A program made the translations under genes and the position numbers. 63,946 nucleotides of DNA, taken from the NCBI GenBank assembly GCA_964390945.1, contig CAYMIV010000004.1, positions 1-63,946 on the forward strand, read 5' to 3'. A model generated the notes under the pieces. That model did no database searches, was not told where the DNA came from, and saw nothing but the letters and a program-made list of their open reading frames with translations. This stretch comes from Damh-18 sp964390945 (GTDB lineage Bacteria > Patescibacteriota > Minisyncoccia > Phycocordibacterales > UBA918). Shown here piece after piece: positions 44,220 through 53,494 of the stretch; position 1 is the stretch's first letter; the number at the start of each line of letters is the position of its first letter.

Positions 44220-44804
44220 ATGTCGACCGATAATTATAAAAAGCACACCTCAAAAAATTTTCTCCAGAAATTTCTCATTGAGCGTTTTTTTAAGGCGCTT
44301 ACCGAAGAGGTAATCGCTCTCAATCCCGTACGTATTCTCGATGCCGGATGCGGAGAAGGTTTTACCCTTAAGAGACTTTTGAGTAAGGGTGTAGGAGAAG
44401 TTCTTGAGGGAATTGATGTTCAGGCGGAGGCGGTCAATCTCGGTAAAAAATCACACCCCGAGCTCAATTTGCGCGAGGGAAGCGTCTACGCTCTCCCGTA
44501 CGAAGATGGTTCGTTTGATGTTGTTCTCTGTACTGAAGTACTCGAACATCTTGCGCGACCCGAAGATGCACTCAAAGAACTTCATCGCGTCTCAAGCAAG
44601 TACGTAATCGTCACGGTACCCAATGAGCCATTTTTTCAAGCCGCTAATTTCCTTAGGGGAAAGAATCTTGCGCGGTGGGGTAACGACATCGAACACATTC
44701 AGCATTGGTCAACGCGCGGCATTGCAAAATTGGTCGGGAAACATTTTAAGGTGCGAAAGACGAGAGCGCCGTTCCCGTGGTCACTCATCGTTGCTGAAAA
44801 ATGA
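44220..44804 (+). CDS. SAM-dependent methyltransferase (class I)
   Basis: 194 residues from the ATG at 44220; a GTG at 44190 is possible. ILDAGCGEGFTLKRL (motif I) and FDVVLCTEVLEHL (motif III region) are clear. It lies between the GT2 and GtrA genes and overlaps the latter by 4 nt. Confidence 0.85.
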   Translation: MSTDNYKKHTSKNFLQKFLIERFFKALTEEVIALNPVRILDAGCGEGFTLKRLLSKGVGEVLEGIDVQAEAVNLGKKSHPELNLREGSVYALPYEDGSFDVVLCTEVLEHLARPEDALKELHRVSSKYVIVTVPNEPFFQAANFLRGKNLARWGNDIEHIQHWSTRGIAKLVGKHFKVRKTRAPFPWSLIVAEK

Positions 44805-45253
44805 TAGTCTCAAACTTCAAAGGACGCGATCTGTTTCAAATCATAAAGTACGGTATCAGCGGAGTAACCGGCGCACTCATTCAAATGGGCAGTTTTTACG
44901 TCTTGGTAGATTTTTTTGGTGTATGGTATCTCTACGGCGTTGTTTTGGCATTTGTGCTATCGCTCATTATCACCTTCATGCTTCAAAAATTCTGGACGTT
45001 TGAAGATTATTCGACAAATAAGCTTAAGCGCCAATCATTCATGTACGGAGTGATTGCTGTTTGCGCACTCATTCTCAATGTCGGTTTTATGTACCTGCTT
45101 GTGGATGTGCTCGATTTTTGGCACATCACCTCACAGATTGTTGTCGTCCTCACGGTTGGTACGCTCACGTTTCTCATGAATCGTTTTCTCACATTTGCTG
45201 CGACCAAAACAGTAGTTGCCGATACGGCAACTGAGTTGAACACACCATCTTAA
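44801..45253 (+). CDS. GtrA-family flippase
   Basis: 150 residues with four hydrophobic helices and the family features: an IKYGISGVTGALIQMGSFY first helix and a QKFWTFEDY loop, repeated in part as NRFLTFAA. GtrA proteins flip or help present polyprenyl-linked sugars. Partner of the GT2 enzyme at 43289. Convergent with a GT2 gene 8 bp away. Confidence 0.9.
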   Translation: MIVSNFKGRDLFQIIKYGISGVTGALIQMGSFYVLVDFFGVWYLYGVVLAFVLSLIITFMLQKFWTFEDYSTNKLKRQSFMYGVIAVCALILNVGFMYLLVDVLDFWHITSQIVVVLTVGTLTFLMNRFLTFAATKTVVADTATELNTPS

Positions 45254-45261
45254 CGGCGCGT

Positions 45262-45987
45262 TTATTTTTCTCTCTTCAGCTCGTAGAGGTGTTTGCGAAG
45301 AATCCAAGGCACGATGAGACCCTCATAAATAATGTGGTTTGAAATTTTTGATGTCCCATCAATTCTATTTTTGAAGAGAATCGGCACTTCTTTGATTTTT
45401 GCGCCAAGTCCGTGGGAAAACATTTTTATTTCCATGAGGAATGCAAATCCAGTCGCAGTTACTTTTTGTAAAAGTTTGTGCCTTAGCAAATCTGCGCGAA
45501 AACACTGATACCCAGTCGTGAGATCATTGATTGGAATTCCACTGACTATTCGGGCGTATAAATTTCCCCCTCTCGAAAGCATAAGGCGCCAGAGCTGCCA
45601 GTTTTGAATCCCGCCGCCTTTTACATAGCGCGAACCGAGAACAAGGTCGTGAGTTTCAATTTCCTTAAGCATTGTGCCGATAACGACCGGGTCGTGAGAG
45701 AGATCTGCATCCATGCTGATAATTGAACGGATATCCGAATGAGTATCGAGAAGGTGTCGAAACGTTTCAAGGTAGGCGCTCGCCAGACCGAGCTTCCCCG
45801 AACGCTCGCGCAGGTACAGGTTGGGAAATTTACCTTGAAGTTCCCGCACGACATCGGCGGTTTTATCCGGTGAATTATCATCAACCACCATAACGTTAAT
45901 TGTCGGATACAATGAAAAAATTTTCTCTACGAGCGTTCGTATGTTGTTCCGTTCATTGTAGGTTGGCGTGACTATAAAATCTTTCAT
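45262..45987 (-). CDS. dolichol/polyprenyl-phosphate mannosyltransferase-like GT2
   Basis: 241 residues, GT-A fold only, no C-terminal helices. TPTYNERNNI at the start, VDDNSPDKTA (about 35-44) and MDADLSHDP (about 92) match DPM1. It would transfer mannose or a similar sugar to polyprenyl phosphate; the GT-C proteins at 46758 and 48546 could use the product. ATGA overlap with the methyltransferase upstream. Confidence 0.9.
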   Translation of the reverse strand: MKDFIVTPTYNERNNIRTLVEKIFSLYPTINVMVVDDNSPDKTADVVRELQGKFPNLYLRERSGKLGLASAYLETFRHLLDTHSDIRSIISMDADLSHDPVVIGTMLKEIETHDLVLGSRYVKGGGIQNWQLWRLMLSRGGNLYARIVSGIPINDLTTGYQCFRADLLRHKLLQKVTATGFAFLMEIKMFSHGLGAKIKEVPILFKNRIDGTSKISNHIIYEGLIVPWILRKHLYELKREK

Positions 45988-46631
45988 TTTGGCAACTCTA
46001 AGATTATGATGCCAAGCGGAAATGGTTGCAAGAAATGTATTCGGGCTGACGGTGTTATTTTTTTGCCAATCTCAAGTAACTGCTTTTTTGTATAAAAAAT
46101 TTGTTCAGTCCACGGCCAAAGTGGACGAAGAAATCGTGGACGGGTGAGTTTATACCAGAGGGTGTGGTATGAGTATCGGTAGGGAATACTGAGGAGTGCA
46201 ATACCTCCCGGCTTTACCGCCTTGTAGTGTTCGCTCGCGACCTTAACCGGATCGTCAAAGTGTTCCATGAGCCCTTGGCTCCAGACAACATCAAATTCAT
46301 TTTCATATTGGAGTGCAAGACAGTCGCCAAGCTCGAAGGTGCTGTTCTCCACGCCCCCGTCTCTCGCGCGTTTCCTTGAAAGTTCGAGGGCTGCTTCAGC
46401 ATTGTCGACCCCGACAAGCTCACGAATTTCTCCTGCAAGGGAAAGCGAAAGTGACGCGGTTCCACAACCAACCTCGAGGAATCGTGTGTTTTTAGAAATG
46501 AACTTTCGTAAATATCGACGGAAAAACCAATTGTAGATTTGACGACCCGCATCCACGATGGTCGTAATGATTCCTCGTCGCTTCCAAATATCTTGCCATT
46601 CCTCCCTTTGGTGTGTCAGATGATGTCGCAT
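45984..46631 (-). CDS. SAM-dependent methyltransferase (class I)
   Basis: 215 residues. FLEVGCGTASLSLSLA (motif I, about 50-65) and FDVVWSQGLMEHF (about 114) are typical. A TATGATACACT promoter-like stretch lies upstream. Coupled to the DPM1-like gene. Confidence 0.85.
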   Translation of the reverse strand: MRHHLTHQREEWQDIWKRRGIITTIVDAGRQIYNWFFRRYLRKFISKNTRFLEVGCGTASLSLSLAGEIRELVGVDNAEAALELSRKRARDGGVENSTFELGDCLALQYENEFDVVWSQGLMEHFDDPVKVASEHYKAVKPGGIALLSIPYRYSYHTLWYKLTRPRFLRPLWPWTEQIFYTKKQLLEIGKKITPSARIHFLQPFPLGIIILELPK

Positions 46632-46698
46632 ATTTCATTCAGTACGCCACAAAGTGTATCATACCGCCCTTTTTGTAACTGAATTCGTGACAGAAAAG

Positions 46699-46722
46699 CC
46701 CCGCATTCGCAAGATTGCGGGG
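46699..46722. terminator. hairpin in the divergent intergenic region
   Basis: CCCCGCA and TGCGGGG pair around a 10-nt loop. On the minus strand CTTTTCTG follows, giving a terminator-like end, but no minus-strand gene lies upstream. Role unclear. Confidence 0.45.
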
Positions 46723-46757
46723 TTATGATGGCTCGAGTACAATGTGCACGTTTTTGT

Positions 46758-48536
46758 ATGCGGAAAAAACTCGTTGCACTGGCGCTCGTCGCAACAATTG
46801 TGCCTATTTTTTACGTGATTGATCGGGTCGGCAGTATTGATGGTTGGCAGGGAGTGCCACCGCAGGGTATCACCGACAGTCTTCTTTACTACGCTCGGAT
46901 GCACGAGGTGGCGGATGGGCATCCGCTCATCGGTAATCCATTCATTTATGAGTATCGAGACAGCAGTTACGCGCCAGGATCATTTATTCCAGACATCCTC
47001 TCTGCGCTACCGCTTCTTTTTGGATTGTCATTCACCGCTACGATTATCCTCAACCTCTTTGTCTGGTCATTTCTCTTTCTCTTTCTAACCACGAAACTCC
47101 TTGCGCGGCTCGATGTTCATGTGCAGTGGGTTCTTCCAATCACCATACTTACGTATGTGAGCGCGTATGCATTCATGCTGCGACCGACCATCATGCAGGT
47201 TATCTACCCGCTCTTCATTTTTTTTCTCATCGCGCTCATTTCGTTCCTTCACGAACCGCTCTCTCGGAAGCGGGCACTCATCCTCGCGGTAGCATCGGCA
47301 CTCACGTTCTATGCATATAATTTCCTCGCATTCATAGTCTTTTTTTCCTGCGTATTTATTTTTATTTGGTTCCTCATACGCAAACAATTCAAAGAACTCC
47401 GTGCACTCATTATGGTTGGGCTTTATACGACAGTATTTCTTATCCCGTTCCTCATCTTCTCATTTCATCAAATGGACGGATCACTCTATACCGAAACACT
47501 CATTCGTATCGGCATGGTCCACACGCACATTCCCGCGATTGAAGCCTTCTTCTTCGGGCGCTGGGTTGTGATAGGGCTCTGTGCGTTTCTTGTTCTCGCA
47601 TACGCGCTCATTCGGAAAGAGGGTCAGTTCGCAGTAGAGCGCATTTTTTGGGTGGCTACAGGACTTTCCCTCGTGACGTGTCTTTTTCTCAACGTCATTA
47701 CAGGTGTGGAGTTTACGCTCGCGATTCACATCGGTCGGTTTGTCGTCGTGTGGGTGGCGCTTCTTTTCGGGGTTCTTTTGCATGGATGGTACACCGTATA
47801 TTTCAGCAAAGTACGACAACCAACAATGGCGCATGTTGCTCTTGGTTTTTTTGTAATGCTTCTTGCACTCGGTGTTGCAAAAAATTTACCTCGAGCAACT
47901 GGATTTTTTAGTTCTGACAACCGCGAGGCAACGTATAGAGAAGTACAAATGTACGCTGCGCCACTCGGGTGGCTACGTGAACACGCAAAGGAGGAGTCGG
48001 TAATTTGGTCCAATCTTTCCATTGGTGGGTACATCCCGATTCTGACACAGCATTATCCGCTTTTTATCGATTCCGCGAGCTCACACGTAGTCTCGGATGA
48101 AGAACTTCGAGAGCGCTATTTACTCTGGAAGAGTTTTGAGCATGTTGATTTAAGTCATATGAAGGGTGACTTCGGAAAATTAGGTGCCGGCAGAGAAAAA
48201 GAACAGCCTCTTGCGTTTAACAACCGAGTGAGGTTTTGCAATATCCTCAAGAAAATACGCGAAATACAGTGCCCGGCAATGACCGACTCAATTACGTTCC
48301 AGGGTAAAGAATATTTTGAGACCCTTGTTGAAGATTTTGGCGTGGTGAAGGGGGCGCGAGAAGACCTCTTCAGGAAGTACGGCGTTGATTACTTTGTGGT
48401 TGATACACTTCGGGACACCACCTCATTACCGTTTTCAACGAGCACTGCCGTGTATAACGACGGCAGGTTTGTCATTTACCCGATGAGCGCGTTTGGTGAG
48501 CAGAGCATGTTCGCCTCCCGCACAGATAATCGATAA
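46758..48536 (+). CDS. GT-C-type membrane glycosyltransferase, copy 1
   Basis: 592 residues with about ten hydrophobic helices in residues 5-380, then a soluble C-terminal domain. The first outer loop holds TDSLLYYARMHE, an Asp-containing loop typical of GT-C catalytic sites. It should use a polyprenyl-phosphate sugar on the outer face. The start at 46758 is chosen because TACAAT lies 14 nt upstream; a start at 46725 is possible. Nine nt before its relative at 48546. Confidence 0.7.
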   Translation: MRKKLVALALVATIVPIFYVIDRVGSIDGWQGVPPQGITDSLLYYARMHEVADGHPLIGNPFIYEYRDSSYAPGSFIPDILSALPLLFGLSFTATIILNLFVWSFLFLFLTTKLLARLDVHVQWVLPITILTYVSAYAFMLRPTIMQVIYPLFIFFLIALISFLHEPLSRKRALILAVASALTFYAYNFLAFIVFFSCVFIFIWFLIRKQFKELRALIMVGLYTTVFLIPFLIFSFHQMDGSLYTETLIRIGMVHTHIPAIEAFFFGRWVVIGLCAFLVLAYALIRKEGQFAVERIFWVATGLSLVTCLFLNVITGVEFTLAIHIGRFVVVWVALLFGVLLHGWYTVYFSKVRQPTMAHVALGFFVMLLALGVAKNLPRATGFFSSDNREATYREVQMYAAPLGWLREHAKEESVIWSNLSIGGYIPILTQHYPLFIDSASSHVVSDEELRERYLLWKSFEHVDLSHMKGDFGKLGAGREKEQPLAFNNRVRFCNILKKIREIQCPAMTDSITFQGKEYFETLVEDFGVVKGAREDLFRKYGVDYFVVDTLRDTTSLPFSTSTAVYNDGRFVIYPMSAFGEQSMFASRTDNR

Positions 48537-48545
48537 TTCAATTGT

Positions 48546-50333
48546 ATGCACTCACTCAAAGTTTTTCTCCAGGGGCATAAAGCAGCAATTGCGTTGGCAA
48601 TTCTCACCTCTCTCATTATTGCGTTTCCGCAAATCTACTTCCGTATTGACCACAAGGAACTGTACCAGGAGGGAATTGAAGCAATTGAAATGCTCCCTGA
48701 TTCGCCATGGTCTGCACGCGCTCGCGAAGTGCAAGACGGGCACCCAAAGTTGGGGGGCATTTACTATAGGGACGGAAAGGACGACCCATATATATTCCAA
48801 CCGCTCGGGTCAAACATAGTTGCCTACACGGGTAAGATTTTCGGCCTTGGCATCAACGATACGCTTCTTCTTGCGCGAATCGTATATCCGTTCGTTACGT
48901 TCATGCTCATTTACTTATTCGTCTACTCCCTCTCAAAGTATAAGCGGGCTGCACTCGCGAGCGCTTCGGTTGTATTACTCGCCGAGCCTATTCTTAGCCC
49001 CGTTGGCCTCAAGCGTTTTTTCGACGGATCACTCTGGAGCGGGACCGTACCCGTTAATTTCTTGGAACTTACAGCACCTGTCAATCCGGCAATGATTTTT
49101 ATTTTCCTCTTCGGATTTTTGGTCGTGTTTTGGAAATACTATCAAAAGCGAACATGGCAATGGGGAATCGCGAGCGCACTTCTCCTCGGGCTCAATGTGT
49201 ATACATATTTTTATGCCGCAACCTACTTATTTGCGTTCCTCGGAGTACTTGGGCTATGTTTCCTCGTCCAGAAAAAATGGAACGAGGTGCGCTCGCTCGC
49301 ATACGTTTTCTTTGGCGGTATTCTACTCGCTATTCCGTACGCCTGGAATCTCTATCAGGCATCGCTCTATCCTTCGTATGAAGAGGTGGCGCGAAGACTG
49401 GCACTCCTCGTTTCTCACGAGCCGCAATTCATCGGGATTGTTGCACTCGGTGGCATTATCGTTTTCTTCCTCGGGTTTCCGCGTGATGATAAGAGAAAAT
49501 ACATATTCGGTCTCTCACTCCTCCTTACCCCCCTCGTAACGCTCAATCAACAGGTTGTCACGGGAAAAGTTTTGCAGGCAGGACATTATCACTGGTACAT
49601 GCACCGACCGATTGCGGTGATTTTTGCAATCATCACCGCATTCTATCTTCTTCGTCGATGGAACACGCCCCAGCACTACACAAAAATACTGGCTGTTCTC
49701 ATGATTGCGGTGAGCTTTGTCGTCGGATTAAAGGTGCAGATGCTCGCATATTCGGTAGATCGCAAGGGTGGGGATGGTGGTCAGGTTGCAATTGAGCGTC
49801 AAAAATACGCTCCGGTGATGGCTTGGCTCAATGCACATGCGGCGAAAGAGGCAGTTGTCTTTGCGAATGAGGAAATATCCCGCATTGTCGGTATTTACAC
49901 ACCGCTCAACGTGTTCCATCTTCAGGTCGCACACGCAACCTTGGCCGCAACCGATGCTCGGATACGCGAGCAGATGTTTGCGTTCTATAGACTTCGCAAT
50001 GTGGACATCGAAAATGTGAGAGAGACATTCTATCGAGAACGCGCCTTTATTTCCGCACAACTCTATGGGCTCTACTATCGAGAAAAAAGCGGTCGCGACG
50101 ACGATATTCCCGATGAGATTATCGACAATATTGTGAGCGATTATGAATCAACGCTCTCTAAGCCGATTGGAGAGTGGCTCTACAGCACGTGGAGCAAGCA
50201 CCGTGTTGAGTATGTGGTGTGGAACACGGAGGCAGATCCTACATGGAACCTCGATCGATTTCTTTTTCTTACGAAAGAGGCAACTTTCGGCAACATCACC
50301 ATATATTCTTTTCCCGGAATGAAACTTCGGTAA
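48546..50333 (+). CDS. GT-C-type membrane glycosyltransferase, copy 2
   Basis: 595 residues. About ten helices, with a first outer loop similar in place to copy 1 (SARAREVQDGHPKLGG). The C-terminal soluble part (about 420-595) is rich in aromatic and charged residues. Same fold as the preceding gene though little sequence is shared outside the first loop, so the acceptor or donor probably differs. Confidence 0.7.
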   Translation: MHSLKVFLQGHKAAIALAILTSLIIAFPQIYFRIDHKELYQEGIEAIEMLPDSPWSARAREVQDGHPKLGGIYYRDGKDDPYIFQPLGSNIVAYTGKIFGLGINDTLLLARIVYPFVTFMLIYLFVYSLSKYKRAALASASVVLLAEPILSPVGLKRFFDGSLWSGTVPVNFLELTAPVNPAMIFIFLFGFLVVFWKYYQKRTWQWGIASALLLGLNVYTYFYAATYLFAFLGVLGLCFLVQKKWNEVRSLAYVFFGGILLAIPYAWNLYQASLYPSYEEVARRLALLVSHEPQFIGIVALGGIIVFFLGFPRDDKRKYIFGLSLLLTPLVTLNQQVVTGKVLQAGHYHWYMHRPIAVIFAIITAFYLLRRWNTPQHYTKILAVLMIAVSFVVGLKVQMLAYSVDRKGGDGGQVAIERQKYAPVMAWLNAHAAKEAVVFANEEISRIVGIYTPLNVFHLQVAHATLAATDARIREQMFAFYRLRNVDIENVRETFYRERAFISAQLYGLYYREKSGRDDDIPDEIIDNIVSDYESTLSKPIGEWLYSTWSKHRVEYVVWNTEADPTWNLDRFLFLTKEATFGNITIYSFPGMKLR

Positions 50334-50371
50334 GTAGTGTAGAATAACCACTAATATTTCAGAAAATATAC

Positions 50372-51127
50372 ATGGAAAAAGAAAGCACCTTCAATAAATA
50401 TGCGACGCGTGGCAGTTACCACTGGCGTGAGATGAATCGAAGGGACATCAGGGCTTTCAACGCGTACCATCAGGCACACTATGATTGGATTTTGAGACGT
50501 GCAGGCGACCTTACGGGAAAGAAAGTCCTCGATGTCGGCTGCGGTGATGGCGCACTCTCGTTTTTGCTTGCGCGAGCGGGTGCTTCAGTTACCGGGCTCG
50601 ATAATGACGAACACGGTCTCGCATTCGCACACGAGAACCTCGAGCGCGAAAAAGAAAAAAACCAATCTCTCACCTACAGTTTCGTAAATGCATCGGCATA
50701 TGAAATGCCATTTGAAGACGAGACATTCGACGTTGTGGTTTCGTGTGAAGTTATTGAGCACGTTCAAAAACCGGAGCAACTTCTCAAGGAGGCGCACCGG
50801 GTACTGAAAAATGGAGGTCAGATTATTCTCACCACCCCGTATCGTCTTACCGAGGTTCCGCTCGATACCAATCATGTGAAGGAGTATTATCCCGGGGAAT
50901 TAGAAACCCTTCTTAAGGAGCAATTCAAGGATGTTTCGACAAAACTAACCCACCATGTTTTTTGGTACGGCATATATACAATGGGAGGGCTCGGCAATCG
51001 ACCGATTGGGAGATGGTTCATCAACATGCTCGTTTTCCTGTTCGGGTGGAACCCTTTCATGATTGATTACTCGAAGCCCAAGAAATTCGATTTCTTTTCC
51101 GGTATCTGCGCCTCCGGACGCAAATAA
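50372..51127 (+). CDS. SAM-dependent methyltransferase (UbiG/UbiE-like)
   Basis: 251 residues. VLDVGCGDGALSFLLA (about 48-63), GLDNDEHGL and FDVVVSCEVIEHV (about 120) define the class I core. N-terminal segment YATRGSYHWREMNR and a C-terminal aromatic part follow a common glycan-cluster type. Confidence 0.85.
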   Translation: MEKESTFNKYATRGSYHWREMNRRDIRAFNAYHQAHYDWILRRAGDLTGKKVLDVGCGDGALSFLLARAGASVTGLDNDEHGLAFAHENLEREKEKNQSLTYSFVNASAYEMPFEDETFDVVVSCEVIEHVQKPEQLLKEAHRVLKNGGQIILTTPYRLTEVPLDTNHVKEYYPGELETLLKEQFKDVSTKLTHHVFWYGIYTMGGLGNRPIGRWFINMLVFLFGWNPFMIDYSKPKKFDFFSGICASGRK

Positions 51128-51183
51128 GCAACGTTTCTTTTGGTGTTTCTTTTGAGTTAGACTAAACACGGCACTACATACGC

Positions 51184-51831
51184 ATGGGTTACCTCTACAA
51201 TATTTCAAGAATCTTGTTGCAAGAGCGCATTGCGGTATTTGGCCACTATGTGCGGGGCAGGGTGCTTGACGCGGGGAGCGGAAGTTATGATCGCTATAGC
51301 CACCTCTTCTCTTCGGATAGTGTGGTACATCTCGATATCAAAGAAGGACCGAATGTTGATGTCGTGGGGAATATTGAGAATTTGCCGTTTCAAGACTCGG
51401 AATTTGATTCCCTCATTTCCTCGCAGGTACTCGAGCACGTTGAATATCCGGAGAAGGCCGTGATGGAAATGTGTCGCGTGCTTAAAACAGGAGGACATGC
51501 TCTCGTCAGTGTCCCGCAGTGGAATGAATTACATGAAGAACCCTATGATTTTTGGCGCTACACGCGCTATGGTATTGAGTCGCTCTTCACAAGAAACGGG
51601 TTTACCGTCGTCGAGTACGCACAACTGGGCGGGTTCTTCGCAAACCGCGCTCGCATGACACACCGATACCTTACCGACCGATTCCGGCTCCACAATCGTT
51701 CGTGGGCGCGCATTGCTTCGTTCTTCTTTCGGATTTCCGGGACTCTCGCCCTCTTGCGGGACAGGTGCGACGCGAGCGCGGCAAACCGAAAGCACACGAT
51801 TGGTTGGGTGTTCGTATTGCAAAAGAAATGA
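51184..51831 (+). CDS. SAM-dependent methyltransferase (class I)
   Basis: 215 residues. VLDAGSGSYDRYSHLF (about 29-44) and FDSLISSQVLEHV are motifs I and III; YDFWRYTRYG follows, typical of a family in surface-glycan loci. ATGA overlap with the GT4 gene downstream. Confidence 0.85.
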   Translation: MGYLYNISRILLQERIAVFGHYVRGRVLDAGSGSYDRYSHLFSSDSVVHLDIKEGPNVDVVGNIENLPFQDSEFDSLISSQVLEHVEYPEKAVMEMCRVLKTGGHALVSVPQWNELHEEPYDFWRYTRYGIESLFTRNGFTVVEYAQLGGFFANRARMTHRYLTDRFRLHNRSWARIASFFFRISGTLALLRDRCDASAANRKHTIGWVFVLQKK

Positions 51832-53078
51832 AAATTGTATTTTTACAAGATGATTTTCCGCCCCACAGTCAGGGAGGTGCAGGATTTTCCACGTGCGATA
51901 TCGCGAGAGGAATGGCGGGGCGCGGACACGACGTATCGGTGATTACGACGTGCAGAGAAGGTTCCCTGGCCGGTGAAACCGATTATCACGGGATGAGAAT
52001 TTATACAATTGCTACAAACTACGATGTTCGCTGGCGTGCATACACGAGTCTCTACAATAGAAAGGCGGTACGGAACGTTGCTCGCATTCTCAAACAAATA
52101 CAGCCCGATGTGGTTCACGTGAATAACATTCACACCTATCTTTCGTACCATAGTTTAAAACTCTCAAAACGATATGCGAAAGCAGTCGTGTTTACCGCGC
52201 GCGACACCATGGCGTTTACCTATGGAAAACTAAATACTCAAAAGTATCTCAAAGAATTCGACGCACACATCTCATGGCGCACCAACTTCGCACAAGGAAA
52301 GAAGGGGTATAACCCTCTCCGAAATTTCTTCATACGACGATATCTGCGCTACGTTGACAAAATTGTTGCCGTTTCTGAATCGCTTGCCCGCGCCTTTGCA
52401 GACAATGGCATACCCGGCGTGGGGGTCATTCACACGGGTGCCGATACGGATGAGTGGAATGTTGCCGAATCAGACGTGCAAGTCTTCAAAGAGCGTCACG
52501 GACTCACGAATAAGAAGATTATTTTTTTTGGAGGGAGGCTCGGTGAGGGGAAGGGGGGCGGAAAAGCACTTGAATCATTTTCACTTATTATTCAAAAAAT
52601 TCCCGACACGGTACTCCTGGTTGCGGGAAAGGAAAATGCCTACACGGGGCATATGCATGAATCAGCAGATACCCCAGACATTCGCAGCCACATCGTCTAC
52701 ACCGGCTGGATGGATCGCGATGCGCTCCGGGTTGCGTATGCTGCATCGGACGTTGTGCTTGTTCCTTCACTCTATCTCGACCCATTCCCGCGAATTGTGA
52801 TTGAGGGGATGGCTGCCGGAAAACCTGTTGTGGGTTCTCGCTACGGTGGAACTCCTGAAATACTCGAAGATGGCGCCACCGGATACGTAGTCAATCCCTT
52901 CGCTGTTTCGGAGATGTCTGAAAAAGTCCTCGCGCTCCTTCGAGATCCGAATCAAGCCGTGCGGTACGGAGAAGCCGGACGGTTGAGAATCAAAAAATTT
53001 TTCAGTATTGAAAAAACCGTCGAAGCGTATGAGACATTGTATAGAAGTCTTCTAGACACAAATAGTGCCCGCCGATAG
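51828..53078 (+). CDS. GT4-family glycosyltransferase
   Basis: 416 residues from the ATG at 51828. Opens with DDFPPHSQGGAGF; donor half has FFGGRLGEGKGG and LDPFPRIVIEGMAAGKPV (E-x7-E-like; Asp at the first position). A longer upstream frame overlaps the methyltransferase and is rejected. A hairpin overlaps its stop codon. Confidence 0.9.
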   Translation: MKIVFLQDDFPPHSQGGAGFSTCDIARGMAGRGHDVSVITTCREGSLAGETDYHGMRIYTIATNYDVRWRAYTSLYNRKAVRNVARILKQIQPDVVHVNNIHTYLSYHSLKLSKRYAKAVVFTARDTMAFTYGKLNTQKYLKEFDAHISWRTNFAQGKKGYNPLRNFFIRRYLRYVDKIVAVSESLARAFADNGIPGVGVIHTGADTDEWNVAESDVQVFKERHGLTNKKIIFFGGRLGEGKGGGKALESFSLIIQKIPDTVLLVAGKENAYTGHMHESADTPDIRSHIVYTGWMDRDALRVAYAASDVVLVPSLYLDPFPRIVIEGMAAGKPVVGSRYGGTPEILEDGATGYVVNPFAVSEMSEKVLALLRDPNQAVRYGEAGRLRIKKFFSIEKTVEAYETLYRSLLDTNSARR

Positions 53079-53088
53079 GGCGGGCACT
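53064..53088. terminator. GC-rich hairpin over the GT4 stop codon
   Basis: AGTGCCCGCC (53064-53073) pairs with GGCGGGCACT (53079-53088). The stop codon lies in the loop region. No clear T-run; may act with the convergent small gene's 3' end. Confidence 0.55.
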
Positions 53089-53101
53089 CGTTCACGTGAC
53101 C

Positions 53102-53317
53102 TCACGGAGTCACCGGGAGACTCAGACCGCAATCGTCGTAGACGCGCAAGTAATAGTCGTTCTCTGCCGCCGCCGAAGACTCGTTGTGTTCCCTCGCTGT
53201 ACGGAGGGCGGTCTCCATATCAGCAAAATCATCTTCGTGCGTGAGTTCATTGCCGAAGCCATGAACTCCCACAACTCGAAACATACCCGATGGAGCCTTC
53301 AAGTCGACTGTTTCCAC
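53102..53317 (-). CDS. small soluble orphan protein
   Basis: 71 residues from a GTG that lies 4 nt after AAAGGAGGT, a near-perfect SD. A consensus promoter lies upstream (53356-53383). The frame continues upstream of the GTG but lacks an SD. It is acidic, with a central helix rich in Ala and Glu and one Cys near the end. No family recognised. Confidence 0.65.
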   Translation of the reverse strand: METVDLKAPSGMFRVVGVHGFGNELTHEDDFADMETALRTAREHNESSAAAENDYYLRVYDDCGLSLPVTP

Positions 53318-53355
53318 TGGACCTCCTTTCGTATAGTGCGTACAAGTCAGCCAAT

Positions 53356-53383
53356 AGAGTACAAGTTTTTTTGGACATGTCAA
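53356..53383 (-). promoter_or_regulatory. promoter of the 71-residue gene
   Basis: On the minus strand TTGACA (53378-53383), 16-nt spacer, TACTCT (53356-53361). Confidence 0.6.
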
Positions 53384-53494
53384 ATTGTTTATGTCCAGGG
53401 GGCAAATTCAGGAAATTGGTGGTATCGTGTATCCTACTCTGAAACCTTTCAGGAAACACATGGGTTTTAGTCCGAAAGAATAATTTAGATAAAC

